A DNA stretch of 64,000 nt from NCBI GenBank assembly GCA_028671895.1, contig JAPMAC010000231.1, positions 8,830,001 to 8,894,000 on the forward strand. Direction: 5' to 3'. Within the stretch, counting starts at the first letter, position 1; every line of letters begins with the position of its first letter. Of this stretch, positions 11,120-22,215 are shown in pieces. The stretch is from Oenanthe sinensis. Lineage: Eukaryota; Streptophyta; Magnoliopsida; Apiales; Apiaceae. Position numbers and translations under genes: made by a program. A model generated the notes under the pieces. That model saw only the letters and a list, made by a program, of their open reading frames with translations, was not told where the DNA came from and did no database searches.

Positions 11120-12205
11120 ATGGCAAACCCAAATTTCACAATTCCCAAGACCAACTTTGTTAATCTCTCTGCTGATCGAGCAACTGGTAGATTTATTCAC
11201 TATCAGTTCTGGATTGAATCCCTCAACAACACATCAATCATAAGTCATGCCTTAACCGCCTCTCCCATCCTGAATGTCGAAGCCCTTCAAGCTGCTTACT
11301 CTACACTAGAGATTCAGGGTGGAAAAGCCAATCCAACAGGCCTATCCTTTACTATTAGTGGTGTCAAATATGAAGTCAGTCTGCGGAAGTTCAATGAGTT
11401 ACTCGGGCTTCTTACAGAAGATTATGCTCCGGAACCCACTATGGAGGATATGTTGCAATTATTCAAGGAGATAGGTTGTCGCCCTCCCACGGGTCCTATC
11501 AAGGTAACAAAGGTTAACACCGGTATGCTACCAGCTGAGTGGGATTATGTAGTTCAGGCCATTCAGCGCTGCATGTTCCCAAAGGACAAAGACTACAGGC
11601 CAATGAACAACAGCTGCCGGGTAATACTATATGGAGTGGCAAACAACATGAGAGTGAATGTGGGCAAACATCTGTTGATTCAGTTGCATGAGAGGTGGGC
11701 ATTGGAGAAAAATGCATCAAGGAATCCGGAAGATGGTCCAGTCAAATGCTGGATGCCAAGATTTCTTCAGATGGTTCTGGATGACGTCCTTTCAGAGGAA
11801 CACCGAAGAATATTTCAAGGCTCTGAAAGGATGGCATGTTTTGATATGACTCTAAAGAGTATCTCCACCATGGAAACCCAGCAAAAGTCAAGACTTTTTG
11901 AGTTGCGCCTGACTCCATTCTTCCAGGATCTGCAAGATGAGTATGCTAGGAGGCATGCTTCTCAGTTTACTGCAGTAGAAGCTGAGAGTAGCGGTAACGA
12001 AGCTGAAGGTGGAGATCACGTGCCTAGAAATTTGGAACAAGCAGGTATGGATGTTGACATGGCTGAGGCAAATGTTGCAGAAGCTGGAGCTGACAAGGAT
12101 GACGATCTTCTGAGTCAGGTACCTATTCTTGCTGATCTTGATCAATCATCAATTCAACCTGTTTTCTACAGCCGTGGGCCTGAAAACCCCCAGGCTCTAT
12201 CCTAG
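11120..12205 (+). CDS. aORF, N-terminal part (family A), ends at an in-frame TAG
   Basis: 361 codons from the ATG in AATTTAAAATGGCA. The frame is open further upstream without ATG, so this ATG is the likely start. The N-terminal domain resembles the plant retrotransposon additional ORF often listed as putative plant transposon protein: FSFTISGVKYEVSLRKFNELLG-type text, then AEWDYVVQAIQRCM and MRVNVGKHLLIQL. The EW block also occurs in the B, C and 27.8-kb aORFs. No signal peptide or membrane segment is visible, which argues against an envelope glycoprotein. The function is unknown. TAG (12203-12205) interrupts a frame that otherwise runs on to 15250. Confidence 0.85.
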   Translation: MANPNFTIPKTNFVNLSADRATGRFIHYQFWIESLNNTSIISHALTASPILNVEALQAAYSTLEIQGGKANPTGLSFTISGVKYEVSLRKFNELLGLLTEDYAPEPTMEDMLQLFKEIGCRPPTGPIKVTKVNTGMLPAEWDYVVQAIQRCMFPKDKDYRPMNNSCRVILYGVANNMRVNVGKHLLIQLHERWALEKNASRNPEDGPVKCWMPRFLQMVLDDVLSEEHRRIFQGSERMACFDMTLKSISTMETQQKSRLFELRLTPFFQDLQDEYARRHASQFTAVEAESSGNEAEGGDHVPRNLEQAGMDVDMAEANVAEAGADKDDDLLSQVPILADLDQSSIQPVFYSRGPENPQALS

Positions 12206-15200
12206 GCTGCAAGCCCTTCTGTTCATAAACGTTCAGCCAGCCCTAAAACTGGTGATAAAAGGAAGGCAAGCTTATCTGAGTCGAGTGAATCGAGTGGAGG
12301 GAGTGTAGGAGTTGAGAGAGTAGTCACTTCAGCAGTTCTGCCACCTCCAAAGAAGCAAAAGGTGGATTCAAACCCAGTGGCAACTGCACAACCTGTTAAG
12401 GCTAGTTCACCTCTCACAGCCACCACACCTCACGCTGGTGGCTCTCCTCTCCAAATCATTTCAACACATTCGCACTCGCCTAGGCATGTTGGTGAGAGTC
12501 AAGAAGGGGGTCCAGCTCAACAGCCAATAGGAGCTGGCCCTACCTTCCCTGAGTTGTCCGCTCAGGGCTCTTTGAGCAATTTCTCGGAAGGGGAATGGCA
12601 AACTGAGACTAGCACTTCTGATACTAGTATCTCAGGAAGTTTTAATGAGGAAGAGTCTGTCGAATCCAGTACGGATGACGCTTCCTCATCTAAATCAGAA
12701 AACAAGTTGCTTGCAGAGCAACGACATCTGGTGACTGGTGGGTCTACGCCTCCAGAACAGCCCAGCGAACCAGAAAAGGTTCTAAGTGAACAAGGGGATG
12801 ACATGGTCATAACGTCATCTCCCGTCGTAGACACAGCGCTTAAAGGTTCAGTCTCACTGACCGATATCGCCGACCAGCTCACCGCTAGTCCCCAGCGATT
12901 AGTGGATGAGGCTCTAGTACTGTTAGGCTCTAAACACGAGGGAGAGACAGGGAGAGTAGATCCCTTCTTTTTAGGGATCTTGAGTGAAACAGAACCCGGC
13001 GAGAGTAAACAGTCTAACCCAAGCCAAACACCGTCCCCCAAATTGCAGGATTTAGTGAAGAAAGTGGAGGCTTTGGAGGCTGGAGTTGCTGGTGTTACTG
13101 CTGCTGTCTCTTCTCACTCTGGAAGATTGGAGGTTGGAGCTCAGTTCATGGAGAACCTCATTGCCGTCCAAAATCAAATGATTGACAAGATAAACAATCT
13201 CGGATTGGCACAGGTGGAGGTTGGAAGATCAGTCGATGATGTCACTTATGGCATGTCTCAGGTTTGGACGAAACTTAATGAACTACTTGATGCTGTCTTT
13301 GGACGTAACAAGGATGGACCTGGTCCTTCAACCGGTGGTGGTGGTGACGATAATAATGATGATGATGCTCCTGATGAGGATAACACACCTAAGGGGGAGA
13401 AGGAGGATCAGGGTCTGAAAAAGCTGACTAGTAAGGGTCCGGTGATCGAGTCCTCAAACAAATCTGGTGAAAAGGTGGAGGAGGCTCAACCGGCTCTTAA
13501 GGACAAAGGCAAGCAGAAGATGGTAGTTGAAGAAGAAGCTGAGAAAGAAACACCTCTTGTTGATGCATTTATGGGAGACTTTATTGAAGATTCTGATGAT
13601 GACGAGATGGATGTAGAAGCCTTAGTGGCAAGGAGGTCGAGACTCGAGCAACGGGCAAGAGAATGGGAACAAGAAAGAGGTCTAAATCCTGGAGGATCTG
13701 GCGCAGGAGTTGCAGGTGATGCAGGAGACCACTCGGTTGCTGACGAGCATGTTCTAGAAGAAGAAGTTGATGAAGCGGAGATGCAAGGAGAGATTTTCAG
13801 GGAAGCCAGAGAAAGAGTAAATGAAGAAGTTCTACAAGGGATAGTTGAAAAAGAACTAATGGCAAAGGAGAAGAGAGCGGCTCAGAAAACTCAGCATGAG
13901 TTTGAAATGAAAAAGATCAATGATCCTAAGGTCCAGGCTGACATAAGGAGGGAAGGTCCCGAGTGGGACAAGGCTAGAGAAGCCTTAGCTGGACCAAGAG
14001 CCTATGCTCATGACTCAGGAAGATTGAGCTTTCTTCTTCATAAGCTAGAAAATCTAAACCCTGGGCTGCTGAATTATCTAAATTGCATAAGACAGGGATG
14101 CACCTCCGTACAAGTCATATTCAAGGAGAAGGCATGGAATCTGATGATCACTTGGACACCCATAACAAAAATCGGGCTGTGTATGGTCGATGAAGCTTTC
14201 TTTCATGAAAGGGGTGCAAGTGAACTGGTAGAATTCGCTCACAAGGTAGACACCTCTGTCAAGACTGGAGTGCTGTTTAAGGAGAAATTGTTGAAGATGG
14301 CTGAAGACAGAGGGGTTAATATTATTCTAAATCCCTACCAGATCAGATATGTCCATGACAAGGTCTTGAGGATCGTAAATCTGCATGACTCGAAACTAAC
14401 TCCGAGCGGAAATGTGCTGAAGGCAGTTGCAAAGCTAGTCCTCTCTAAGGGTTTTCTAACAAAGGAAAAGAAGCTGGTGGCTAAGGACTTGGAGAAGCTA
14501 ATAAGAAGGCAAGACGCTCGATACAAGTTGCCTGAAGCTACACTACCAGTGGTTAAGAAGGAACCTGAAGACTATGCATTCGAGCAGCAAGACGAGGCAA
14601 TAAGGGAACATGTGCAGAGATACGGAGATCCAAGAATAGACATTCCAGAAGAAGGGGAAATAAGGAAGGAAGCTAGTGCAGTGGCTGGTGCAAATGTCAA
14701 GTTTGTCAAGAGCAAAGCTGAGAATGAGAATGATCTGCTGATCTATACAGACAAGCATAAGGTGGAAATCATCATTGAAATCAAGTACGACATCTTTGCA
14801 GAACACAGTCATGAAACACTGTGTATTATAAGAGAATTGATTGAGGAGATGGATGATATTGACGAGTTTGATCAGGATTATCTGAGGGTCACGTTTGATA
14901 ACTTCTGTAAGAGAAGACAACAGCTTGATATTCAGAGGCTACAACAATGCACCACCGCTATTGTCATTGGATACCCTAAGCAGCTGGTTATAAGGAAGAA
15001 AGGGGAAAAGGGGTACCCTGACAAAGTCACAAAGCTGAGGTTTAAAGACATTCCCACGAAGCTTACCACTCGCAGCATGGTTGAAAGGTGGTTGATGTTG
15101 TTTCGAAATTACAAGATCAGAAATCATGTGGAAGCAGAAGGACTTAATCTTCTCAAGAAAAGAATGAACGAAGTCTGCGACCCTGAGTTCATGAAAAAGG

Positions 15201-15250
15201 AAAAAGCAGCCAAGAAGAAAGCTCGTGAGGAAGAGGAGCGCAAGAAATAA
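12206..15250 (+). CDS. aORF, C-terminal part (family A), same frame after the TAG
   Basis: About 1014 codons in the frame of the preceding feature. In order: a Ser/Pro-rich region with a basic PPPKKQKV patch near 12343 that looks like a nuclear localisation signal; a disordered acidic Ser/Thr/Glu stretch; a coiled coil near 13045-13300 (VKKVEALEAGVAG to WTKLNELLDAVFG); an Asp-rich tract; a charged helical region; and a folded-looking C-terminal part (14010-15240) ending in KKKAREEEERKK. No transmembrane segment is seen. It holds AAGGGGGAGAAG at 13390, matched in the B and C aORFs. Role unknown; a nucleic-acid or chromatin partner fits the charge and NLS better than an envelope. Confidence 0.8.
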   Translation, partial: AASPSVHKRSASPKTGDKRKASLSESSESSGGSVGVERVVTSAVLPPPKKQKVDSNPVATAQPVKASSPLTATTPHAGGSPLQIISTHSHSPRHVGESQEGGPAQQPIGAGPTFPELSAQGSLSNFSEGEWQTETSTSDTSISGSFNEEESVESSTDDASSSKSENKLLAEQRHLVTGGSTPPEQPSEPEKVLSEQGDDMVITSSPVVDTALKGSVSLTDIADQLTASPQRLVDEALVLLGSKHEGETGRVDPFFLGILSETEPGESKQSNPSQTPSPKLQDLVKKVEALEAGVAGVTAAVSSHSGRLEVGAQFMENLIAVQNQMIDKINNLGLAQVEVGRSVDDVTYGMSQVWTKLNELLDAVFGRNKDGPGPSTGGGGDDNNDDDAPDEDNTPKGEKEDQGLKKLTSKGPVIESSNKSGEKVEEAQPALKDKGKQKMVVEEEAEKETPLVDAFMGDFIEDSDDDEMDVEALVARRSRLEQRAREWEQERGLNPGGSGAGVAGDAGDHSVADEHVLEEEVDEAEMQGEIFREARERVNEEVLQGIVEKELMAKEKRAAQKTQHEFEMKKINDPKVQADIRREGPEWDKAREALAGPRAYAHDSGRLSFLLHKLENLNPGLLNYLNCIRQGCTSVQVIFKEKAWNLMITWTPITKIGLCMVDEAFFHERGASELVEFAHKVDTSVKTGVLFKEKLLKMAEDRGVNIILNPYQIRYVHDKVLRIVNLHDSKLTPSGNVLKAVAKLVLSKGFLTKEKKLVAKDLEKLIRRQDARYKLPEATLPVVKKEPEDYAFEQQDEAIREHVQRYGDPRIDIPEEGEIRKEASAVAGANVKFVKSKAENENDLLIYTDKHKVEIIIEIKYDIFAEHSHETLCIIRELIEEMDDIDEFDQDYLRVTFDNFCKRRQQLDIQRLQQCTTAIVIGYPKQLVIRKKGEKGYPDKVTKLRFKDIPTKLTTRSMVERWLMLFRNYKIRNHVEAEGLNLLKKRMNEVCDPEFMKKEKAAKKKAREEEERKK
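13390..13401 (+). other. AAGGGGGAGAAG polypurine tract inside the aORF
   Basis: Reads K-G-E-K in frame. The same 12 bases occur in the family B aORF at 25075-25086 and the family C aORF at 48620-48631, although the surrounding proteins have diverged. It resembles the 3' PPT and may be a secondary plus-strand priming site. Confidence 0.55.
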
Positions 15251-15724
15251 AAGTTTTAATGTATCATGCTTGTAATGTTTTTTTGCGTTGTAATTTGTTT
15301 TCTTGTTTTCCTGCATTGTAAAAATATATTATCTGTTTTCTTGTGTAGTGTAAGGTAGAAGTTAGTTAGCTAAGTGTCTTGAAACTGGTTTATATTAGGC
15401 GTCAATTATTTCGCGAAGTTCGGCGGTGGTAATACTGCTAAAAGGACTTCATAAGGATAATTGAAGATTGAGTGGACCGTGCTCTTAAAGTACTTAGAGA
15501 AAATCTCTAGAAGAGCATGAAGCCATTTAATCGAGCCAACAGGTGTCCAATTTTGGCACTTGAAGTATCAGTAATAGACATGAAGTTAATTAATCAAGCC
15601 AAGCATTATGCAAGTTGACATGATCCTTTATGAATGTTATTTTATCTTTTTCAGTCCCTGGTTAGTTGAGTTATCCTCATTGTGAATTTGGTTGTCATTG
15701 TTAGACAATCAAATAGGGGGAGAT
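15251..15724 (+). promoter_or_regulatory. family A 3' untranslated region and polypurine tract
   Basis: Noncoding between the aORF stop and the 3' LTR, ending in the polypurine tract AAATAGGGGGAGA at 15711-15723. This tract primes plus-strand DNA next to the LTR. The rest is AT-rich and I recognise nothing in it. Confidence 0.85.
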
Positions 15725-17040
15725 TGAAAGGCATAGGTGTACTAACTTGTAACACTTAATTATTATGTAACTCAACTAAGTAAAAGATAAAACAACAGCA
15801 AAACAAGAGAAACGGAAGAAGCACATGGAATCAATCAACTGAAGAAATGGTAATGATACTTGGTAACTACAAGTAACTAATTTGGTTAATCAAGGATGCA
15901 TAAGTGAGAAGAAGTTCAATCTGAGTATTGCTCATGCCCTAACTTATCTAATGGAGAATCAAATTAATGTCAAGGAAGTATCAAGAAGACCAAAGTGATT
16001 TCATGTAATGTATATCAACATCTGGATAATGTAAAGGTTAATCAACAAATGAGAACTGACATTCAGAAGCAAGAACCCCTACAAGACTAGTCACTTATGA
16101 ACCAGACCGTTGCATCAAGTGTCAGGACATTGGAGGCAAGTTCATGTCAGTAATAGAAGATCTCATTTGAATTGAGTGAGGAAAAGAAATTGAAGAAGCT
16201 AAGGAAACTTGCTCATAAAGGTTAACTCTCAATTAGTCACTAAAGAAGGTCAACATTGGATGTGTGCATATTTGCCAAGGCAAATGTCGATCCACAGCAG
16301 ATCGAGATGCGGGTCGAGATTTACAAGTGAAGTAAAACACTGCTAAGGCAAATCTCGATCCAGGCGATAGATCGAGATCGAGATTCTCCCAGATCGAGAT
16401 CGAGATCTTCACAGATCGAGATCGAGATCTTCATAGATCGAGATCGAGATTCTCCCAGATCGAGATCGAGATTTTCACAGATCGAGATCGAGATCTTCAT
16501 AGATCGAGATCGAGATTCTCCCAGATCGAGATCGAGATTTTCACAGATCGAGATCAAGATGGGTCCAGGCGAAGATCGAGATGCGGGTAGAAATGTAACA
16601 TTTAATGTTCAAGGGACAAGTGGCTTATTGTAAACGGTTGATCCAGAGTTGTTGTTAAAGTACTTTTTGTTGTCGAAATCCTGATTGGGCCACGTACACA
16701 AAAAGGACAAGATCAAGACTACATGACATTATAAAAGCAGCACTTTGTTATTTAGTAGGTACAAGTATCTCTGTATTTTCAACGATAATTTTTAAGAGAG
16801 AGCATTTACTGTAAAACAAAAAGTGAGAGAGAGGATCAGTTGAATCTAGCTTTAATTGCTGTATTTATTGTTCAACTGATCATGATGCTTTTATGAATGT
16901 TGTAGCAAATCCATCAATGAATATAATGATATATTCTTGAAATTTTGTGTCATCATTTATTACTTGCACATTGTTTATTCTCTTATTTTTTGAACAGTTG
17001 TATTCACCCCCCCCCCCTCTACAACACTTTGGACCTAACA
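15725..17040 (+). repeat. 3' LTR, family A Sirevirus
   Basis: 1316 bp, TGAAAGGCATAGG to GGACCTAACA. Differences seen from the 5' LTR: one C-to-T (CTGTG to TTGTG near 16944) and 11 rather than 12 C in the poly-C run. It contains the same 22-bp array at 16369-16566. GTATA follows it. Confidence 0.97.
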
Positions 17041-17045
17041 GTATA
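17041..17045. repeat. 5-bp target site duplication GTATA (right)
   Basis: Second copy of the five-base duplication flanking the family A element; see 2468-2472. Confidence 0.95.
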
Positions 17046-18147
17046 CAATCATTTTAAATAACTTCAGCCCTCGTGACAAATTCAAGAATAACATATACAT
17101 GCTTTTGTGAAATAACACATCTTTTCATGTCTCTGGAGTATTCTCAAACCTACAATTATAAAATCCATCCACTACTTTCTTTTTATACTCCAACATCTCT
17201 AGTTATATGGAACCACTTAGGTTAGATCTCAATTCATATTTAAATCTCTCATTACTTTAAAGATGTATCATGAACCCTTCAAAAAATCCAACTTAACAGA
17301 CCTTGTTTTAAAATATTCTCATCATTATTCTACTTAATAAATATAAGATCCTAAAGGTAAGCTTTCTTAGGCGCAACTAAGAAATATTGTCATCCAATCA
17401 CATTATTAAATCATTTTCAATCCATTTCCATCTTGAAATCTTTTCATCTAGTCGCATTCATATTTCGTCACCACATTCCAAATTCTATATATCTGATATC
17501 ACGTCCTACCATGGTAGTGAACCTAGTATCAATAATCTTTAATATGTAACTCATAGCCCTAATTGAAGTCTAAAAGCAATACAATCCTTAGCCAAAAGTT
17601 ATCTTACTCATAGAGTTAAAATAATTCTAAATACACCTTTCATTTAAAAATCTTGATCTACAGTTACTAACATACTTGCATCCTCATAGATCATTCACTT
17701 TCCTTTTCAATTAATTGCTCCAAAATGTTAAATCAATAAATCCTTAAGATTTAATCAAGGTCATGCATCACTATCGATAATAAGTTTGCCTAGATACGTA
17801 TATTCTACAGATTCTAAACACTCTTGATAATTATCACGAAGGCACATGAAAGGATCCATTTACGAAGACTAAAAGGAAAGATTCTGAAGAGATGAGAAAG
17901 AAGCAACAAAATGAGTCAAAACATATTCAAATAATGCAAAGCTCCACGTCCAAAAAGGATTCACAATATCAAATACAGATACGAATGAATTCGCAGAAAG
18001 AGGCAAGCTGAAGTATTTCATAAAAAAAAAATTGTGACATAATGTTGAAATGAGCAACTACATGAAGTCTCAAAATTGAATACCCATCCTAACGGCTACC
18101 CAAACTCACAGGTCAAACCTAAATAGGTTTTCTACAAGAAAGAACCT
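17041..18147 (-). mobile_element. chromovirus internal region, decayed gag/protease side
   Basis: Resumes the minus-strand chromovirus cut at 2472. It lies between the RT side and the PBS, so gag and protease should be here. I find no recognisable domain, and the length (1.1 kb) is too short for both, so deletion as well as decay is likely. The identification rests on position. Confidence 0.6.
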
Positions 18148-18160
18148 AAGCTCTGATGCC
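18148..18160 (-). promoter_or_regulatory. chromovirus primer-binding site (minus strand)
   Basis: AAGCTCTGATGCC on plus is GGCATCAGAGCTT on minus, one base from the initiator tRNA-Met PBS. It stands beside the LTR edge near 18166, fixing the element's orientation as minus. Confidence 0.75.
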
Positions 18161-18165
18161 ATCTC

Positions 18166-19591
18166 TATAACACCCCCTTCCCAAAATGAGATGAGGGGTT
18201 ACTTTCAAACCACAAACCTGTATATAGAGTACTAAAATCCACCTTATAATAAATAAATAGGTCCAACAATGTCTCCAAAATAATATTAAAACCTCCAGAA
18301 CAATTCAAAACCTCTAATAATAAACAATGTCTAAAAAGAAATGCGAGAAGTTCAAACGTCCTAATAAATGAATTAAAGGTAGCTCTCCATCACAAGCCCA
18401 AGATTCCCCCTAAGTACCTGCCAGAAGAAAGAATACGGCATGAGCCAAATGCCCAGTACGGATTGGAATACAGTTTATAAAGCAGAAACAAGATATATAG
18501 TTTGACAGTTAGAAATAAACATTAATTTTTAAAACAAGGCTGAAGCAAAGAGGGGTTAGGATATTTCATACCGATACAGAACAGATAACAGATACACACA
18601 TCATAGGGTACCTAATGCGTGCAACAAACCGGACAACGTGTACGGCATATACAACGTCACCGTCAAATATCAAATCACAAATCAAAAGACTTGTTAAAAC
18701 AGTTAAAACGAATAATAATGGAAGGAACAGATTTACGAACGGAATGAATTAAATATAACTAATCCTAAAAAGAGTAGCACTGAAGAGAAAGGGGACGAAA
18801 TCCGTACCTTGAAAATAGTAATTACAATTTCTAACGATATTGAAAATCGGCTCGCTAAACGCTAAACTCCTGGCTCCCGATCTAATTACATAAATATAAC
18901 TTATTATTGTTTTATATTTATTAGCTATTAACGATAATAGATTATTAAAATATAGCTCGATAAATAATTATTAAATGTTAAACAATCACCGTAAACATCA
19001 ATGACTTAAAAAAAAACATAACTCGAATTACAAAAACTGGATCTCTGCTATGCCTCATTCAATATGTATAATATGTATTATATAATCCCCAAACTCATAT
19101 ATGTCAAAACTAGTTATATGCTCATTGACCTGGACAAAACACGAGATTAGCTTGTCTATCACATGCTCACCTATAAAAATATTTAATTATTAATATGAGT
19201 GTACAACGCAACAATTGAGGCACATATTAGTAATAAATATTATTAAAGCATAGTATTTCACTTACTTCTTTACCGAATATGCAGAAAGAATTTAGACCAT
19301 CTTTTCATCCTTTCGTGACCCTTTTCTTCAATTCACCACTGCGACTTAATCAATTTTAGGGTTTTTATAAAACTCACGGATGTTTATATAAGGGTAGGGT
19401 ATATATATAAAGTTCTAATAAATATTACTCTTTTTCTAATATAATTACTAATCTAATTTTAAATTCTATTCTAAATCAAATTCAATATAAATAAATATTA
19501 TTATTAAAATCTAATCTTACAAATTCTAATTCTAATCTAATTCTAATTATTAATATCATAACTAATTAAATAAGAAAATACAAATATTACA
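18166..19591 (-). repeat. 5' LTR of the chromovirus (minus strand)
   Basis: About 1426 bp between the PBS and the point where the family B pol frame resumes. On plus it starts TATAACACCCCC, apparently a mutated TGTAACACC end, and finishes ACAAATATTACA. Coding for another element begins at the very next base, so the right edge is well placed and the left edge less so. The partner LTR is outside the window. Confidence 0.72.
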
Positions 19592-21622
19592 GTTATAGAA
19601 TCTGTACATGTAGTATTTGATGATAAAAAGATTCAAGGCTTGTTTGATGAAGGAAATCATGACATATGGCACTTTGAGAATGAATCAAATGATGTAAATG
19701 ATGATGAAGAGGTAGAAATTATAAAACCTCAAGTTTTCAGAAACCCAATATCAGTTGATGTTACTACATCAATGGATAATTTATCAGTTGAAAGAATTCC
19801 ATCAACTGATAATGCATCAACTGGTAACTCTTCAATGGATAATCAACACTCTACAACAAGGGTATCCAACACAGGGGGAGGGTTTCAGAATCAATCGAGA
19901 AATTCAAATCAATTTGAATTCAATACAAATGATCATGAAGCTTCATCATCAAGGCAAAATTTGCCTCCTCAAAGAAAATGGACAAGAAGCCATCCATTTG
20001 AACTGATCATTGGAAATGCAGAAGAAGGTGTCAAGACAAGAAGTGCTACTCAAAATGAGTGTCTGTATAGCAGTTTTCTATCTCAAGAAGAACCCAAAAG
20101 AATTGAAAATGCTATTATGGATCCTGATTGGGTTCTAGCTATGCAGGAAGAACTGAATCAATTTGAAAGAAATAAAGTATGGAAGCTGGTGCCCAGACCA
20201 AAAGATAGAGCAGTAATTGGTACAAAATGGGTATTCAGAAACAAAATGGATGAAACTGGTATTGTGATTAGGAATAAAGCAAGGCTTGTAGCAAAGGGTT
20301 ATTCACAAGAAGAAGGAATTGATTTAGATGAAACATTTGCACCAGTTGCAAGGTTAGAAGCAATCAGAATCTTTCTGGCTTATGCTGCACATGCTAATTT
20401 CAAAGTCTACCAGATGGATGTGAAGAGTGCATTTTTGAATGGAGTACTAGAAGAGGAAGTCTATGTGGAACAACCTCCTGGTTTTGAAGATCCAAAATTC
20501 CCTAACTTTGTCTACTATTTACTCAAAGGACTTTATGGCTTGAAGCAAGCACCAAGGGCCTGGTATGATACTCTATCTCAGTTCCTCATTGAGAATCACT
20601 TCACAAGAGGTACTGTTGATAAAACTCTATTTAGTAGGAATGCTAATGGCTCTATCATTCTTGTACAAATTTATGTGGATGACATTATTTTTGGATCAAC
20701 TAATGAGGAACTTTGCAAGAAGTTTGCCAAATTAATGCAGAGTAAATATGAAATGAGCATGATGGGAGAGCTTACTTACTTTCTTGGGTTGCAAGTCAAA
20801 TAGGTTAAGGATGGTATTTTTATAAATCAAACAAAGTACATTCATGATTTGTTAAAGAAATTTGAGTTAAGTGAATGTTCTTCTGCAAAAACTCCCATGG
20901 CCACTGCCACTAAACTTGAATTAAACACCAAAGAAGCTAAGGTGGATATTTCAAGTTATAGAGGCATGGTAGGCTCACTTTTATATTTAACTGCGAGCAG
21001 ACCAGATATAATGTTCTCTACATGCTTATGTGCTAGATTTCAGGCTGATCCTAGAGAATCTCATTTAGTAGCTATTAAAAGAATTTTTAGATATCTTAAG
21101 GGTATATCAAATTTAGGTATTTGGTATCCTAGAGATTCTGGTTTTAATCTAATAGGCTACTCAGATGCAGATTATGCAGGTTGCAAAATAGACAGGAAAA
21201 GTACTACAGGCACCTGTGAATTTCTAGGAAATAAACTTGTGTCATGGTTTAGTAAAAAGCAACACTCAGTATCAACTTCAACTGCAGAAGCTGAGTACAT
21301 TGCTGCTGGAAGCTGCTGTGCACAAATATTATGGATGAGGAATCAACTATTTGACTATGGGTTCAACTTGAACAAGATTCCCATTTTCTGTGACAATACA
21401 AGTGCCATTGCAATAACTGAAAATCCTGTGCAACACTCCAGAACCAAACATATTGTCATAAGGTATCATTTCATTAAGGAACATGTAATGAATGGTACAG
21501 TTGAGTTACATTTTGTCCCTAGTGAACAACAACTTGCAGACATTTTTACCAAACCTCTAGATGAATCTACCTTTAACATATTAGTCTGTGAGTTAGGTAT
21601 GCTTAATTTTGCTCAATCTTGA
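19592..21622 (+). pseudogene. pol: family B pol: integrase end, RT and RNase H, with one stop
   Basis: Frame opens at GTT ATA GAA, reading [16 protein letters not shown], which matches the end of the integrase module in family A ([13 protein letters not shown]). A linker with repeated SMDN/STDN text follows, then RT ([21 protein letters not shown]) and RNase H ([36 protein letters not shown]), and the lineage end [11 protein letters not shown] and CELGMLNFAQS. A single TAG at 20801-20803 falls where family A has Gln (QVSQKKDG), so CAG to TAG is the simple explanation. The frame is otherwise intact. Confidence 0.92.
19760..19862 (+). repeat. family B motif embedded in the pol linker
   Basis: TCAATGGATAA, TCAGTTGAAAG, TCAACTGATAA, TCAACTGGTAA and TCAATGGATAA occur within about 100 bp of coding sequence, read as SMDN, STDN, STGN and SMDN. 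They match the motif repeated in the family B LTR and internal promoter. Confidence 0.7.
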
Positions 21623-22215
21623 AATGTCTGTCAAGTTTTCTTTAAATTGTAGCCATTGTTCACAATTATCTGTTGAATCCAAGTAATCAATTGATAAATG
21701 TGTTAATTATCAATGGATATTTATTTCTATCAATGGATATTTGTCTATCGACAGATAATTACCTCAGTAATTGTTTAATCGATGGATAAATTCTTTACTT
21801 ATTGATCAACTGATAAATTTTATTCCTATCGATGGATATTTATGTATCGACAGATAATTACTCCAGTAATTAGTGATCGATCGATAAATGATTAACTCTT
21901 TATTATATCAGTCGATAGTAATAGAATTTATACAGTTTTATTTATCCGTTGATCAGATTATAGCCGTTGGATAATTACTATCAAGGATAATCAACTACAG
22001 TCTTTTATACATCAACGGTTATCTCCCTAATTAAAAATGTCTTTTCAAGTCTTTTTAATACCAGAAAATATAAATAGAAGTTGCAATTAAAAATTCATTC
22101 TTACCTGCTATTTTACTTTCTAACTCTAATCTATTCATCTCTGTATCTCTCTCTCTAAAGCTAATTCTCTCTAATTCTCACGAATTCTCTTAATTTCTTG
22201 AATATCAACTGAAAA
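21623..22215 (+). promoter_or_regulatory. family B spacer with LTR-like promoter before the aORF
   Basis: Noncoding 593 bp. 21665-22020 is crowded with TCGATGGATA, TCGACAGATAA, TCAATGGATA, TCAACTGATAA and related forms, the motif of the family's LTR. A clean TATAAATAG lies at 22069-22077, then a TCTCTCTCT-rich leader, then the aORF ATG 139 bp downstream. I infer a dedicated aORF promoter. Confidence 0.75.
22069..22077 (+). promoter_or_regulatory. TATA box TATAAATAG before the family B aORF
   Basis: Good plant TATA match, 139 bp before the aORF ATG. Family C has the same nonamer at 44424, 138 bp before its aORF ATG. Confidence 0.75.

Larger units (their letters stand above)
2473..17040 (+). 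mobile_element. complete Sirevirus (Ty1/copia), family A, 14.6 kb
   Basis: Full element bounded by TG...CA LTRs of 1317 and 1316 bp with a 5-bp TSD. Internal order: PBS, gag, second gag-like ORF, pol (protease, integrase, RT, RNase H), promoter-like spacer, aORF, PPT. The two LTRs differ by one substitution and one base in a poly-C run as far as I could compare, so the insertion is very recent. Three breaks stand between it and plain coding capacity: TAA at 5483, a -1 frame change near 6817, and TAG at 12203. I cannot tell from sequence whether these are lesions or recoding sites. Confidence 0.96.

Noticed and set aside
11120..15250. Envelope glycoprotein of a plant retrovirus
   Set aside because: Position fits an env gene, but I see no signal peptide, furin-like site or transmembrane helix, while basic nuclear-type patches are present.
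17041..18147. Possible host gene between the family A element and the chromovirus PBS
   Set aside because: No open frame above about 60 codons and no splice-like structure; position requires it to be chromovirus internal sequence.
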